The notes under the pieces: generated by a model
What the model was told of the DNA's origin: nothing
Seen by the model: the letters and a program-made list of their open reading frames with translations, nothing else
The model's database searches: none
Position numbers and translations under genes: made by a program
In this document: piece after piece, positions 25,481 to 34,676 of the stretch
Layout: every line of letters starts with the position of its first letter
How positions within the stretch are numbered: the stretch's first letter is position 1
Origin: Karalla daura
Lineage: Eukaryota > Chordata > Actinopteri > Chaetodontiformes > Leiognathidae
Assembly: GCA_029224185.1 (NCBI GenBank)
Contig: CM055191.1
Coordinates: 20,659,760-20,723,759 of the forward strand
Length of the DNA: 64,000 nucleotides
Direction of reading: 5' to 3'

Positions 25481-25750
25481 TAGGGTTAGAGGTTAGGCTA
25501 GGGTTAGTGTTAGGGTTAAGGCTAGGGTTAGGGTTAGTAGAAGGGCTAGGGTTAGGGTAAAGGTTAGGCTAGGGTTAGGGTTAGGCTAGGGTTAGGGTTA
25601 GGCTAGGGTTAGGGTTAGGGTTGGGGTTAGTCTGGGGTTAGGGTTAGGGTTAGGATTAGGCTAGGGTTAGGGTTAGGGTTAGGCTAGGGTTAGGGTTAGG
25701 GTTAGGGTTATGGTTAGGGTTAGGCTAGGGTTAGGGTTGGGGTTAGGGTT

Positions 25751-25923
25751 CACGTCTAGTCCTCTTCAATTCGAAGAACTTTTGATAGGAAGGTCCTACT
25801 GACTTGAAACCAAGTCCTACCCCATGTAAATCTGGTACCAGCTTTCCAGTGGTGGCACTCGTTAGTCTCTATGCACTACCATTCCGGAGATACAGACATT
25901 TTCTGACCAGAAATGGGTGAAGG
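25751..25923. repeat. 173-bp block 1
   Basis: Starts CACGTCTAGTCC, carries TTCAATTCGAAG, CCTACCCC, CACTCGTTAG and CCGGAG; ends ATGGGTGAAGG. Followed by 274 bp of telomeric repeats. Confidence 0.95.
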
Positions 25924-26197
25924 TTAGGCTAGGGTTAGGGTTAGGGTTAGTCTAGGGTTAGGGTTAGGGTTAGGGTTAGGGCTAGGGTTAGGCTAGGGAT
26001 AGGGTTAGGGTTAGGGTTAGGGTTAGTCTAGGGTTAGGGTTAGGGTTAGGGTTAGGGTTAGTCTAGGGTTAGGGTTAGGGTTAGGTTAGGGTTAGGGTTA
26101 GGGTTAGTCTAGGGTTAGTCTAGGGTTAGGGTTAGGCTAGGGTTAGGGTTAGGGTTATGGTTAGCGTTAGGCTAGGGTTAGGGTTGGGGTTAGGGTT

Positions 26198-26370
26198 CAC
26201 GTCTAGTCCTCTTCAAGTCGAAGAACTTTTGATAGGAAGGTCCTACTGACTTGAAACCAAGTCCTGCCCCATGTAAATCTGGTACCAGCTTTCCAGTGGT
26301 GGCACTCGTTAGTCTCTACGCACTACCATTCCGGAGATACAGACATTTTCTGACCAGAAATGGGTGAAGG
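26198..26370. repeat. 173-bp block 2
   Basis: Subtype with TTCAAGTCGAAG and CCTGCCCC. Followed by 320 bp of telomeric repeats. Confidence 0.95.
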
Positions 26371-26690
26371 TTAGGCTAGGGTTAGGGTTAGGGTTAGGGT
26401 TAGGCTAGGGTTAGGGTTAGGGTTAGTCTAGGGTTAGGGTTAGGGTTAGGGTTAGGGTAGGGCTAGGGTTAGGGTTAGGGTTAGGGTTAGTCTAGGGTTA
26501 GGGTTAGGGTTAGGGTTAGGGTTCGGGTTAGTCTAGGGATAGGGTTAGGGTTAGGGTTAGGTTAGGGTTAGGGTTAGGGTTAGTCTAGGGTTAGGGTTAG
26601 GGTTAGTCTAGGGTTAGGGTTAGGGTTAGGTTAGGGTTAGGTTAGGGTTACGGTTAGGGTTAGTCTAGGGTTAGGGTTGGGGTTAGGGTT

Positions 26691-26863
26691 CACGTCTAGT
26701 CCTCTTCAATTCGAAGAACTTTTGATAGGAAGGTCCTACTGACTTGAAACCAAGTCCTACCCCATGTAAATCTGGTACCAGCTTTCCAGTGGTGGCACCC
26801 GTTCGTCTCTAGGCACTACCATTCCGGGGATACAGACATTTTCTGACCAGAAATGGGTGAAGG
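26691..26863. repeat. 173-bp block 3
   Basis: Subtype with TTCAATTCGAAG, CCTACCCC, CACCCGTTCG, TCTAGGCAC and CCGGGG. Followed by 460 bp of telomeric repeats. Confidence 0.95.
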
Positions 26864-27323
26864 TTAGGTTAGGGTTAGGGTTAGGGTTAGGGTTAGGGTT
26901 AGTCTGGTGTTAGGGTTAGGGTTAGGGGTAGGGTTAGGGTTAGGGTTAGTCTAGGGTTAGGGTTAGGGTTAGTCTAGGGTTAGGGTTAGGGTTAATGTTA
27001 GGGTTAGGCTAGGGTTAGGGTTAGGCTAGGGTTAGGGTTAGGGTTAGGGTTAGGGTTAGGCTAGGGTTAGGGTTAGGGTTTGTCTAGGGTTAGTCTAGGG
27101 TTAGGATTAGGGTTAGTCTGGTGTTAGGGTTAGGGTTAGGCTAGGGTTAGGGTTAGGCTAGGGTTAGGGTTACGGTTAGGGTTAGGGTTAGGGTTAGGTT
27201 TAGGCTAGGGTTAGGGTTAGGGTTAGGGTTAGGGTTAGGGTTAGTCTAGGGTTAGGGTTAGGGTTAGGCTAGAGTTAGGGTTAGGGTTAGGGTTAGGGTT
27301 AGTCTAGCGTTAGGGTTAGGGTT

Positions 27324-27496
27324 CACGTCTTGCCCTCTTCAAGTCGAAGAACTTTTGATAGGAAGGTCCTACTGACTTGAAACCAAGTCCTGCCCCATGT
27401 AAATCTGGTACCAGCTTTCCAGTGGTGGCACTCGTTAGTCTCTACGCACTACCATTCCGGAGATACAGACATTTTCTGACCAGAAATGGGTGAAGG
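27324..27496. repeat. 173-bp block 4
   Basis: Subtype with CACGTCTTGCCC, TTCAAGTCGAAG and CCTGCCCC. Followed by 296 bp of telomeric repeats. Confidence 0.95.
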
Positions 27497-27792
27497 TTAG
27501 GCTAGGGTTAGGGTTAGGGTTAGGGTTAGTCTAGGGTTAGGGTTAGGGTTAGGGTTAGGGTAGGGCTAGGGTTAGGGTTAGGGTTAGGGTTAGTCTAGGG
27601 TTAGGGTTAGGGTTCGGGTTAGTCTAGGGATAGGGTTAGGGTTTGGTTAGGGTTAGGGTTAGGGTTAGTCTAGGGTTAGGGTTAGGGTTAGTCTAGGGTT
27701 AGGGTTAGGGTTAGGTTAGGGTTAGGTTAGGGTTAGGTTAGGGTTAGGGTTAGGGTTAGGGTTAGTCGAGGGTTAGGGTTGGGGTTAGGGTT

Positions 27793-27965
27793 CACGTCTA
27801 GTCCTCTTCAATTCGAAGAACTTTTGATAGGAAGGTCCTACTGACTTGAAACCAAGTCCTACCCCATGTAAATCTGGCACCAGCTTTCCAGTGGTGGCAC
27901 CCGTTCGTCTCTAGGCACTACCATTCCGGGGATACAGACATTTTCTGACCAGAAATGGGTGAAGG
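27793..27965. repeat. 173-bp block 5
   Basis: Near-identical to block 3 (CACCCGTTCG, CCGGGG), with the private change CTGGCACC. Followed by 495 bp of telomeric repeats. Confidence 0.95.
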
Positions 27966-28460
27966 TTAGGTTAGGGTTAGGGTTAGGGTTAGGGTTAGGG
28001 TTAGTCTGGTGTTAGGGTTAGGGTTAGGGGTAGGGTTAGGGTTAGGGTTAGTCTAGGGTTAGGGTTAGGGTTAGTCTAGGGTTAGGGTTAGGGTTAATGT
28101 TAGGGTTAGGCTAGGGTTAGTGTTAGGGTTAGGCTAGGGTTAGGGTTAGGCTAGGGTTAGGGTTAGGGTTAGGGTTAGGGTTAGGCTAGGGTTAGGGTTA
28201 GGGTTTGTCTAGGGTTAGTCTAGGGTTAGGATTAGGGTTAGTCTGGTGTTAGGGTTAGGGTTAGGCTAGGGTTAGGGTTAGGCTAGGGTTAGGGTTACGG
28301 TTAGGGTTAGGGTTAGGTTTAGGCTAGGGTTAGGGTTAGGGTTAGGGTTAGGGTTAGGGTTAGGGTTAGTCTAGGGTTAGGGTTAGGGTTAGGCTAGGGT
28401 TAGGGTTAGGGTTAGGGTTAGGGTTAGGGTTAGGGTTAGTCTAGCGTTAGGGTTAGGGTT

Positions 28461-28633
28461 CACGTCTTGCCCTCTTCAAGTCGAAGAACTTTTGATAGGA
28501 AGGTCCTACTGACTTGAAACCAAGTCCTGCCCCATGTAAATCTGGTACCAGCTTTCCAGTGGTGGCACTCGTTAGTCTCTACGCACTACCATTCCGGAGA
28601 TACAGACATTTTCTGACCAGAAATGGGTGAAGG
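28461..28633. repeat. 173-bp block 6
   Basis: Same subtype as block 4 (CACGTCTTGCCC). Followed by 298 bp of telomeric repeats. Confidence 0.95.
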
Positions 28634-28931
28634 TTAGGCTAGGGTTAGGGTTAGGGTTAGGGTTAGGCTAGGGTTAGGGTTAGGGTTAGGGTTAGTCTAG
28701 GGTTAGGGTTAGGGTTAGGGTTAGGGTAGGGCTAGGGTTAGGGTTAGGGTTAGGGTTAGTCTAGGGTTAGGGTTAGGGTTCGGGTTAGTCTAGGGATAGG
28801 GTTAGGGTTTGGTTAGGGTTAGGGTTAGGGTTAGTCTAGGGTTAGGGTTAGGGTTAGGCTAGGGTTAGGGTTAGGGTTAGGGTTAGGGTTATGGTTAGGG
28901 TTAGGCTAGGGTTCGGGTTGGGGTCAGGGTT

Positions 28932-29104
28932 CACGTCTAGTCCTCTTCAATTTGAAGAACTTTTGATAGGAAGGTCCTACTGACTTGAAACCAAGTCCTA
29001 CCCCATGTAAATCTGGTACCAGCTTTCCAGTGGTGGCACTCGTTAGTCTCTACGCACTACCATTCCGGAGATACAGACATTTTCTGACCAGAAATGGGTG
29101 AAGG
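28932..29104. repeat. 173-bp block 7
   Basis: Subtype with TTCAATTTGAAG, CCTACCCC and CCGGAG. Followed by 361 bp of telomeric repeats. Confidence 0.95.
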
Positions 29105-29465
29105 TTAGGCTAGGGTTAGGGTTAGGGTTAGGGTTAGGGTTATTCTGGTGTTAGGGTTAGGGGTAGGGTTAGGGTTAGGGTTAGTCTAGGGTTAGGGTTA
29201 GGGTTAGTCTAGGGTTAGGGTTAGGGTTAATGTTAGGGTTAGGCTAGGGTTAGTGTTAGGGTTAGGCTAGGGTTAGGGTTAGGGTTAGGGTTAGGCTAGG
29301 GTTAGGGTTAGGGTTAGGCTAGGGTTAGGGTTAGGGTTTGTCTAGGGTTAGTCTAGGGTTAGGATTAGGGTTAGTCTGGTGTTAGGGCTAGGGTTAGGGT
29401 TAGGCTAGGGTTAGGGTTAGGGTTAGGGTTAGGGTTAGGGTTAGTCTAGCGTTAGGGTTAGGGTT

Positions 29466-29638
29466 CACGTCTTGCCCTCTTCAAGTCGAAGAACTTTTGA
29501 TAGGAAGGTCCTACTGACTTGAAACCAAGTCCTGCCCCATGTAAATCTGGTACCAGCTTTCCAGTGGTGGCACTCGTTAGTCTCTACGCACTACCATTCC
29601 GGAGATACAGACATTTTCTGACCAGAAATGGGTGAAGG
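29466..29638. repeat. 173-bp block 8
   Basis: Same subtype as blocks 4 and 6 (CACGTCTTGCCC). Followed by 298 bp of telomeric repeats. Confidence 0.95.
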
Positions 29639-29936
29639 TTAGGCTAGGGTTAGGGTTAGGGTTAGGGTTAGGCTAGGGTTAGGGTTAGGGTTAGTCTAGG
29701 GTTAGGGTTAGGGTTAGGGTTAGGGTAGGGCTAGGGTTAGGGTTAGGGTTAGGGTTAGTCTAGGGTTAGGGTTAGGGTTAGGGTTCGGGTTAGTCTAGGG
29801 ATAGGGTTAGGGTTAGGTTAGGGTTAGGGTTAGGGTCAGTCTAGGGTTAGGGTTAGGGTTAGGCTAGGGTTAGGGTTAGGGTTAGGGTTAGGGTTATGGT
29901 TAGGGTTAGGCTAGGGTTAGGGTTGGGGTTAGGGTT

Positions 29937-30109
29937 CACGTCTGGTCCTCTTCAATTTGAAGAACTTTTGATAGGAAGGTCCTACTGACTTGAAACCAAG
30001 TCCAACCCCATGTAAATCTGGTACCAGCTTTCCAGTGGTGGCACTCGTTAGTCTCTACGCACTACCATTCCGGAGATACAGACATTTTCTGACCAGAAAT
30101 GGGTGAAGG
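29937..30109. repeat. 173-bp block 9
   Basis: Same subtype as block 7 (TTCAATTTGAAG), with private changes CACGTCTGGTCC and CCAACCCC. Followed by 280 bp of telomeric repeats. Confidence 0.95.
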
Positions 30110-30389
30110 TTAGGCTAGGGTTAGGGTTAGGGTTAGGGTTAGGGTTAGTCTGGTGTTAGGGTTAGGGTTAGGGTTAGTCTAGGGTTAGGGTTAGTCTAGG
30201 GTTAGGGCTAGGGTTAGGCTAGGGATAGGGTTAGGGTTAGGGTTAGGGTTAGGGTTAGGGTTAGTCTAGAGTTAGGGTTAGGGTTAGGGTTAGTCTAGGG
30301 TTAGGGTTAGGGTTAGTCTAGGGTTAGGGTTAGGGTTAGGTTAGGGTTACGGTTAGGGTTAGTCTAGGGTTAGGGTTGGGGTTAGGGTT

Positions 30390-30562
30390 CACGTCTAGTC
30401 CTCTTCAATTCGAAGATTTTTTGATAGGAAGGTCCTACTGACTTGAAACCAAGTCCTACCCCATGTAAATCTGGTACCAGCTTTCCAGTGGTGGCACCCG
30501 TTCGTCTCTAGGCACTACCATTCCGGGGATACAGACATTTTCTGACCAGAAATGGGTGAAGG
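30390..30562. repeat. 173-bp block 10
   Basis: Same subtype as blocks 3 and 5 (CACCCGTTCG, CCGGGG), with a private CGAAGATTTTTTGAT. Followed by 594 bp of telomeric repeats, the longest run. Confidence 0.95.
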
Positions 30563-31156
30563 TTAGTTTAGGGTTAGGGTTAGGGTTAGGGTTTGGGTTA
30601 GTCTGGTGTTAGGGTTAGGGTTAGGGGTAGGGTTAGGGTTAGGGTTAGTCTAGGGTTAGGGTTAGGGTTAGTCTAGGGTTAGGGTTAGGGTTAATGTTAG
30701 GGTTAGGCTAGGGTTAGTGTTAGGGTTAGGCTAGGGTTAGGGTTAGGCTAGGGTTAGGGTTAGGGTTAGGGTTAGGCTAGGGTTAGGGTTAGGGTTTGTC
30801 TAGGGTTAGTCTAGGGTTAGGATTAGGGTTAGTCTGGTGTTAGGGTTAGGGTTAGGCTAGGGTTAGGGTTAGGCTAGGGTTAGGGTTACGGTTAGGGTTA
30901 GGTTTAGGCTAGGGTTAGGGTTAGGGTTAGGGTTAGGGTTAGGGTTAGGGTTAGTCTAGGGTTAGGGTTAGGGTTAGGCTAGGGTTAGGGTTAGGGTTAG
31001 GGTTAGGGTTAGGGTTAGGGTTAGGGTTAGTCTAGGGTTAGGGTTAAGGTTAGGCTAGGGTTAGGGTTAGGGTTAGGGTTTGTCTGGTGCTAGGGTTAGG
31101 GTTAGGGTTAGGGTTAGGGTTAGGCTAGGGTTAGGGTTAGGGTTAGGGTTAGGGTT

Positions 31157-31828
31157 CACGTGTAGTCCTCTTGAAGTCGAAGAACTTTTGATAGGAAGGT
31201 CCTACTGACTTGAAACCAAGTCCTGCCCCATGTAAATCTGGTACCAGCTTTCCAGTGGTGGCACTCGTTAACTCAACTCAACTCAACTTTTATTTGTTTT
31301 AAGTGCCATATCATAACAGCTGTTATCTCAGAGCACTTTACAAGCAGAGCAACAATGTGTACATAGTGAAAAAACCCCTGTCCTTAGACCCTCGCAAAGG
31401 CTGAGGAACAACTCCCAAGAAAAACCCTGACAGGGAAAAAAAGGGGAGAAACCTCAGGGTGAGAGACAGAGGAGGGGATCCTCACCCAGGACGGACAGGC
31501 GGGCACAAACAAAACATTATTGATGGCTAACAGTTCAGGATATAAATCAATGAATTGAATTGAATCAGTCCATAGTAGCAGGCAGGAGGAACCGCAGTGA
31601 GATGAGCCGGGTAGAGGTGGCCCTGGATCCAGCTCAGCGTTGATGGAAGTCGGGAGGGAAAATAAAAATAATAAAAATAAAATGAAAAATGAAAAATAAA
31701 ATAAGAATAAAAAGAAAATTAAGAATTAAAAAATAAAATATTAATGAAAATTAAAATAAGAATTAGTTAGTATCTAAGCACTACCATTCCGGAGATACAG
31801 ATATTTTCTGACCAGAAATGGGTGAAGG
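31157..31828. repeat. 173-bp block 11, split by an insertion
   Basis: Left part 31157-31270 (CACGTGTAGTCC, CCTGCCCC) ends in CACTCGTTA; right part resumes near 31764 with GTTAGTATCTAAGCACTACC and ends ATGGGTGAAGG at 31828. The two parts together restore one block interrupted by a dispersed repeat. Confidence 0.9.
31271..31763 (+). mobile_element. Dispersed perciform-type repeat inserted in block 11
   Basis: About 490 bp, starting with an ACTCA repeat and TTTTATTTG, then ATCATAACAG, GTTATCTCA, GCACTTTACA, a run of AGGGAAAAAAAGGGGAGAAA, and ending in about 100 bp of A-rich AATAAAAATAA sequence. The order of phrases matches a dispersed repeat family very frequent in percomorph fish genomes. No protein-coding capacity. 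GTTA at both edges is the only candidate target duplication. Confidence 0.7.
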
Positions 31829-32229
31829 TTAGGCTAGGGTTAGGGTTAGGGTTAGTCTAGGGTTAGGGTTAGGGTTAGGCTAGGGCTAGGGTTAGGGTTA
31901 GGGTTAGGCTAGGGTTAGGGTTACGGTTAGGGTTAGGGTTAGGGTTAGGTAGGGTTAGGGCGGGTTAGGGCGAGGGTTAAGGTTAGGCTAGGGTTCGGGT
32001 TAGGGTTAGGGTAGGGTTAGGGATCGTGGTTAATAGACTGATAATCACTGATCATCCCCCTGTGTTAAGGTGCTTCCACATAGACCGCGGCAAGCGCAGG
32101 CGGTGGGCGGCAAACCCATTGTGTATGTGGTTGCGCTGAGCGGCGCACAGGGTCGGCGCCTGCCGCTGTTGCGCGCCGCTGAGCGGCACGCAAAAGTTGA
32201 GAAATGTTCAACTCCGGCGTTGCGCGCTG

Positions 32230-32253
32230 TGACGTCATCGCGGCGCGTCCAAT
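32230..32253 (+). promoter_or_regulatory. CRE palindrome and CCAAT box in the Harbinger-like element
   Basis: TGACGTCA at 32230-32237 and CCAAT at 32249-32253, 38-61 bp before the vestigial ATG, in GC-rich surroundings. This looks like a retained promoter of the parent element. Confidence 0.4.
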
Positions 32254-32290
32254 AGGAGAGAGGTTGTTGGGTCACGAGTTCCAGAGGACT

Positions 32291-32383
32291 ATGGAGAGAA
32301 CTATGGAGGGGCAGCTAATCAAGTTTCCCGATCTCTGGGACACAAGGTTTACCAGGCAGGCGGTTAAACTCCTCCCTGTTTAG
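32291..32383 (+). pseudogene. Vestigial MADF-like reading frame inside the Harbinger-like element
   Basis: ATG followed by 30 codons to TAG. MEGQLIKFPDLWDTRF resembles the start of MADF/Myb-like domains (LI..x..P.LWD.R), the second protein encoded by autonomous PIF/Harbinger elements. The match is short and by eye, but it agrees with the TTA duplication. Confidence 0.4.
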
Positions 32384-32836
32384 CCTAAGTAGACCTCAAA
32401 ACGGGCGTGATGGAGCTGTAGCTCCCGGACCAGCCTGAGGTAGCTCTCAAAGCGGTCCTTACGGAGCTGTAGCTCCCAGACCCGGTCTATATTCCCCTGG
32501 TTCCTGCCTTCCTATCAGAACTGGGTGGACCCACATCCTCCTTTTCTGTGCTGCTCGTCTCCTCGTCTCCTTATTAGCACTATAGCCAGGACTTAATACA
32601 CCTTCTCACAAGATCGTGCTCAAACCAACTGCTAAATGTTGTTACTGGTAGCTTAGCAACCTTGACACTTTGCCGCGCGGCACAGCGGCAGCGCTGCGCC
32701 TGGCTGCGCTGTACCTGGCGCAGTGCGCCGCGATTGCCGCGGTCTATGTGGAAGCACCTTTAGGGTTAGGGTTAGGTTTGGGGGGCTTAGGGTTAGGGTT
32801 AGGTAAAAAGTTACTTGAATTATATGAATATATATA

Positions 32837-34401
32837 CAGTCCCCTCCAAAAGTATTGGAACAGTGAAGCAAATTCATTTATCTTTTCTGTGGACTGGAAC
32901 CATTTGAGTATGACACCGCAAAACAAATATGAGACAAAAATTAAACATTTCAGCTTTGATTTCCAGGTATTTACATCTGGTTCTGATGCACAGAAGATAA
33001 CATTATTTGTAAAGGAACACTACATTTCTGGGTGATCAAAAGTATTGGAACATGTGACTGACGGGTGTGTTTTGTTGCCCAGGTGTTTCCTATTACACTA
33101 ATTATTCAAACAATAAATAGCACTTGCTCAGTTTCACATTTGGGTTTTGCCAGAGGAGACTGCATTTACAGCAAGAAGTGTAACAAACATGAAAACCAGA
33201 GAGCTGCCTATGATGGAGAATGAGGCAATTGTGAAGCTGAGAAAAGATGGAAAGTCGATCAGAGCCATTGGACAAACATTGGCCATAGCCAGTACAGCCA
33301 TTTGGAATGTCTTAAAGAAGAAGGAAACCACTGGTGTACTAAGTAACAGACGTCAAACGGGTAGACCAAGAAAAACGACAGCAGTTGATGACAGAGACAT
33401 TGTGAGAGCTGCAAAGAAAAACCCTAAAACAACTGTTAGTGACATCACCAACAACCTCCAGAGGGCAGGAGTGAAGGTATCAGTATCTACTGTTTGCAGA
33501 AGACTTCATGAGCAAAAGTACAGAGGCTACACCAGAAGATGCAAGCCACTCATCAGCAAGAAGAATAGGAAGGCCAGGCTGGATTTTGCCAAAAAGTATA
33601 GAGACGAGCCTCAAACATTCCGGGACAGTGTTATGGACTGATGAGACAAAGATTAACTTTTACCAAAGTGATGGAAAGGCTAAGGTTTGGAGAAAGAAAG
33701 GATCTGCCCATAATCCCCACCACACAAGCTTAACTGTTAAACATGGTGGAGGCAATGTCATGGCTTGGACTTGCATGGCTTCTTCTGGGATGGGCTTATT
33801 AATCTTCATTGATGAGGTAACACCTGATGATTTCGTCTGCCAATTTAAAGAAAAATGCAACCAAACTGATTGGGAGATCCTTCATCATGCAGCAAGATAA
33901 CGACCCAAAACACTGCAAAAACAACAAAGGAGTTCGGGGGCAAGAAGTGGAAGGTTTTAGACTGGCCAAGTCAATCTCCAGACACCTGCTAAAGAGGAAA
34001 CTGAAGGGAACAACCCCCCAAAACAAGCAACAGCTGAAAGAGGCTGCAGTGAAAGCCTGGAAAAGCATCACAAAAGAAGAATGCAAAAGTTTGGTGATGT
34101 CAATGGGTCACAGACTTGATGCAGTTATTTCAAGCAAAGGATTTGCAACAAAATATGAAGTCTTATTTGCTTTAATTATCTGTTCCAATAATTTTGAACA
34201 CCTAAAAATGTGGTGCTTCTTTACAAAAATTTTTATCTTCTACGTTGTGTATCGGATCCAGATGTAAGTACCTGGAAATAAAAGCTGAGATGTTGAATTT
34301 TTGTGTCATAATCATCTTTTGGTGTCAAACCCAAATGTTTCCAACCTACAGTAAAAATAAAGGAATCAGCATCATTGTTCCAATACTTTTGGAGGGGACT
34401 G
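32837..34401 (+). mobile_element. Tc1-like DNA transposon, 1565 bp, inactive
   Basis: Both ends read CAGTCCCCTCCAAAAGTATT inward and are flanked by TA (32835-32836, 34402-34403), the Tc1/mariner target duplication. Similarity between the ends continues imperfectly for roughly 190 bp (about 32837-33030 and 34210-34401), so this is a long-inverted-repeat Tc1 type. The element carries one broken transposase gene. Confidence 0.95.
33147..34190 (+). pseudogene. Tc1-like transposase, frameshifted and internally deleted
   Basis: The N-terminal part (33147-33641) has the paired-type HTH region (SIRAIGQTLAIASTAIWNV), the GRPRKT hook and the second HTH (VSVSTVCRRLHEQ). Frame 1 stops at 33639-33641, and the catalytic segment continues one frame over with WTDETKINFYQSDGKAKVW (first Asp). 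A second break near 33826-33833 removes residues before NATKLIGRSFIMQQDNDPKH (second Asp). A third near 33960-33990 deletes the stretch that should hold the last catalytic acid, jumping from PSQSPD to LLKRKLKG. It cannot encode active transposase. Confidence 0.93.
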
Positions 34402-34421
34402 TATGTGTGTTTGTGTGTGTG

Positions 34422-34540
<119 letters not shown>

Positions 34541-34676
34541 CCAAAAGTAGTATTTAGTTAATAGTAGTAGTTAGTTAGTTAGTATTTTTATAAATATTTT
34601 ATTTATTACTATTATTTATTTATTTATTACTATTATTACTTTAGACCGTTAACCACGGTTAACAGCAGCCGGCTAA

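Larger units (their letters stand above)
32068..32759 (+). mobile_element. Non-autonomous PIF/Harbinger-like element (692 bp)
   Basis: Perfect 26-bp terminal inverted repeats, 32068-32093 and 32734-32759, starting AGGTGCTTCCACATAG. They are flanked on both sides by TTA (32065-32067 and 32760-32762), the 3-bp target duplication typical of PIF/Harbinger. Inside are GC-rich subterminal sequence, a CRE-like palindrome, a CCAAT box, a short MADF-like frame and an imperfect duplication around GGAGCTGTAGCTCC. It has no transposase and so depends on one supplied elsewhere. Confidence 0.85.
25333..32805. repeat. Composite interstitial telomeric array: (TTAGGG)n with 173-bp blocks
   Basis: The G-rich strand is the + strand throughout. 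Runs of TTAGGG and the variants TTAGGC-TAGGG, TTAGTC-TAGGG, TTAGG, TTATGG and GGGGTT fill 274-594 bp between eleven copies of a conserved 173-bp non-telomeric block, with one diverged copy at the left edge. Block subtypes alternate. The array is split on the right by a dispersed repeat (31271-31763) and a PIF/Harbinger-like element (32068-32759), after which about 45 bp of TTAGGG sequence reappear. Non-telomeric sequence continues for 31 kb to the right, so this is interstitial as assembled. Confidence 0.95.

Noticed and set aside
25751..31270. Regularly recurring identical blocks, superficially like a giant CRISPR array
   Set aside because: Repeats are 173 bp and the spacers are telomeric hexamers, in a eukaryotic setting with no cas genes.
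25751..31270. CTCF-like core (GGTGGCACT) in each 173-bp block
   Set aside because: Only the 3' half of the consensus fits, about 10 of 15 positions; too weak to call although its repetition is curious.
25333..32805. Reading the array as a true chromosome end
   Set aside because: Complex sequence continues for 31 kb to the right; only an assembly error would make it terminal.
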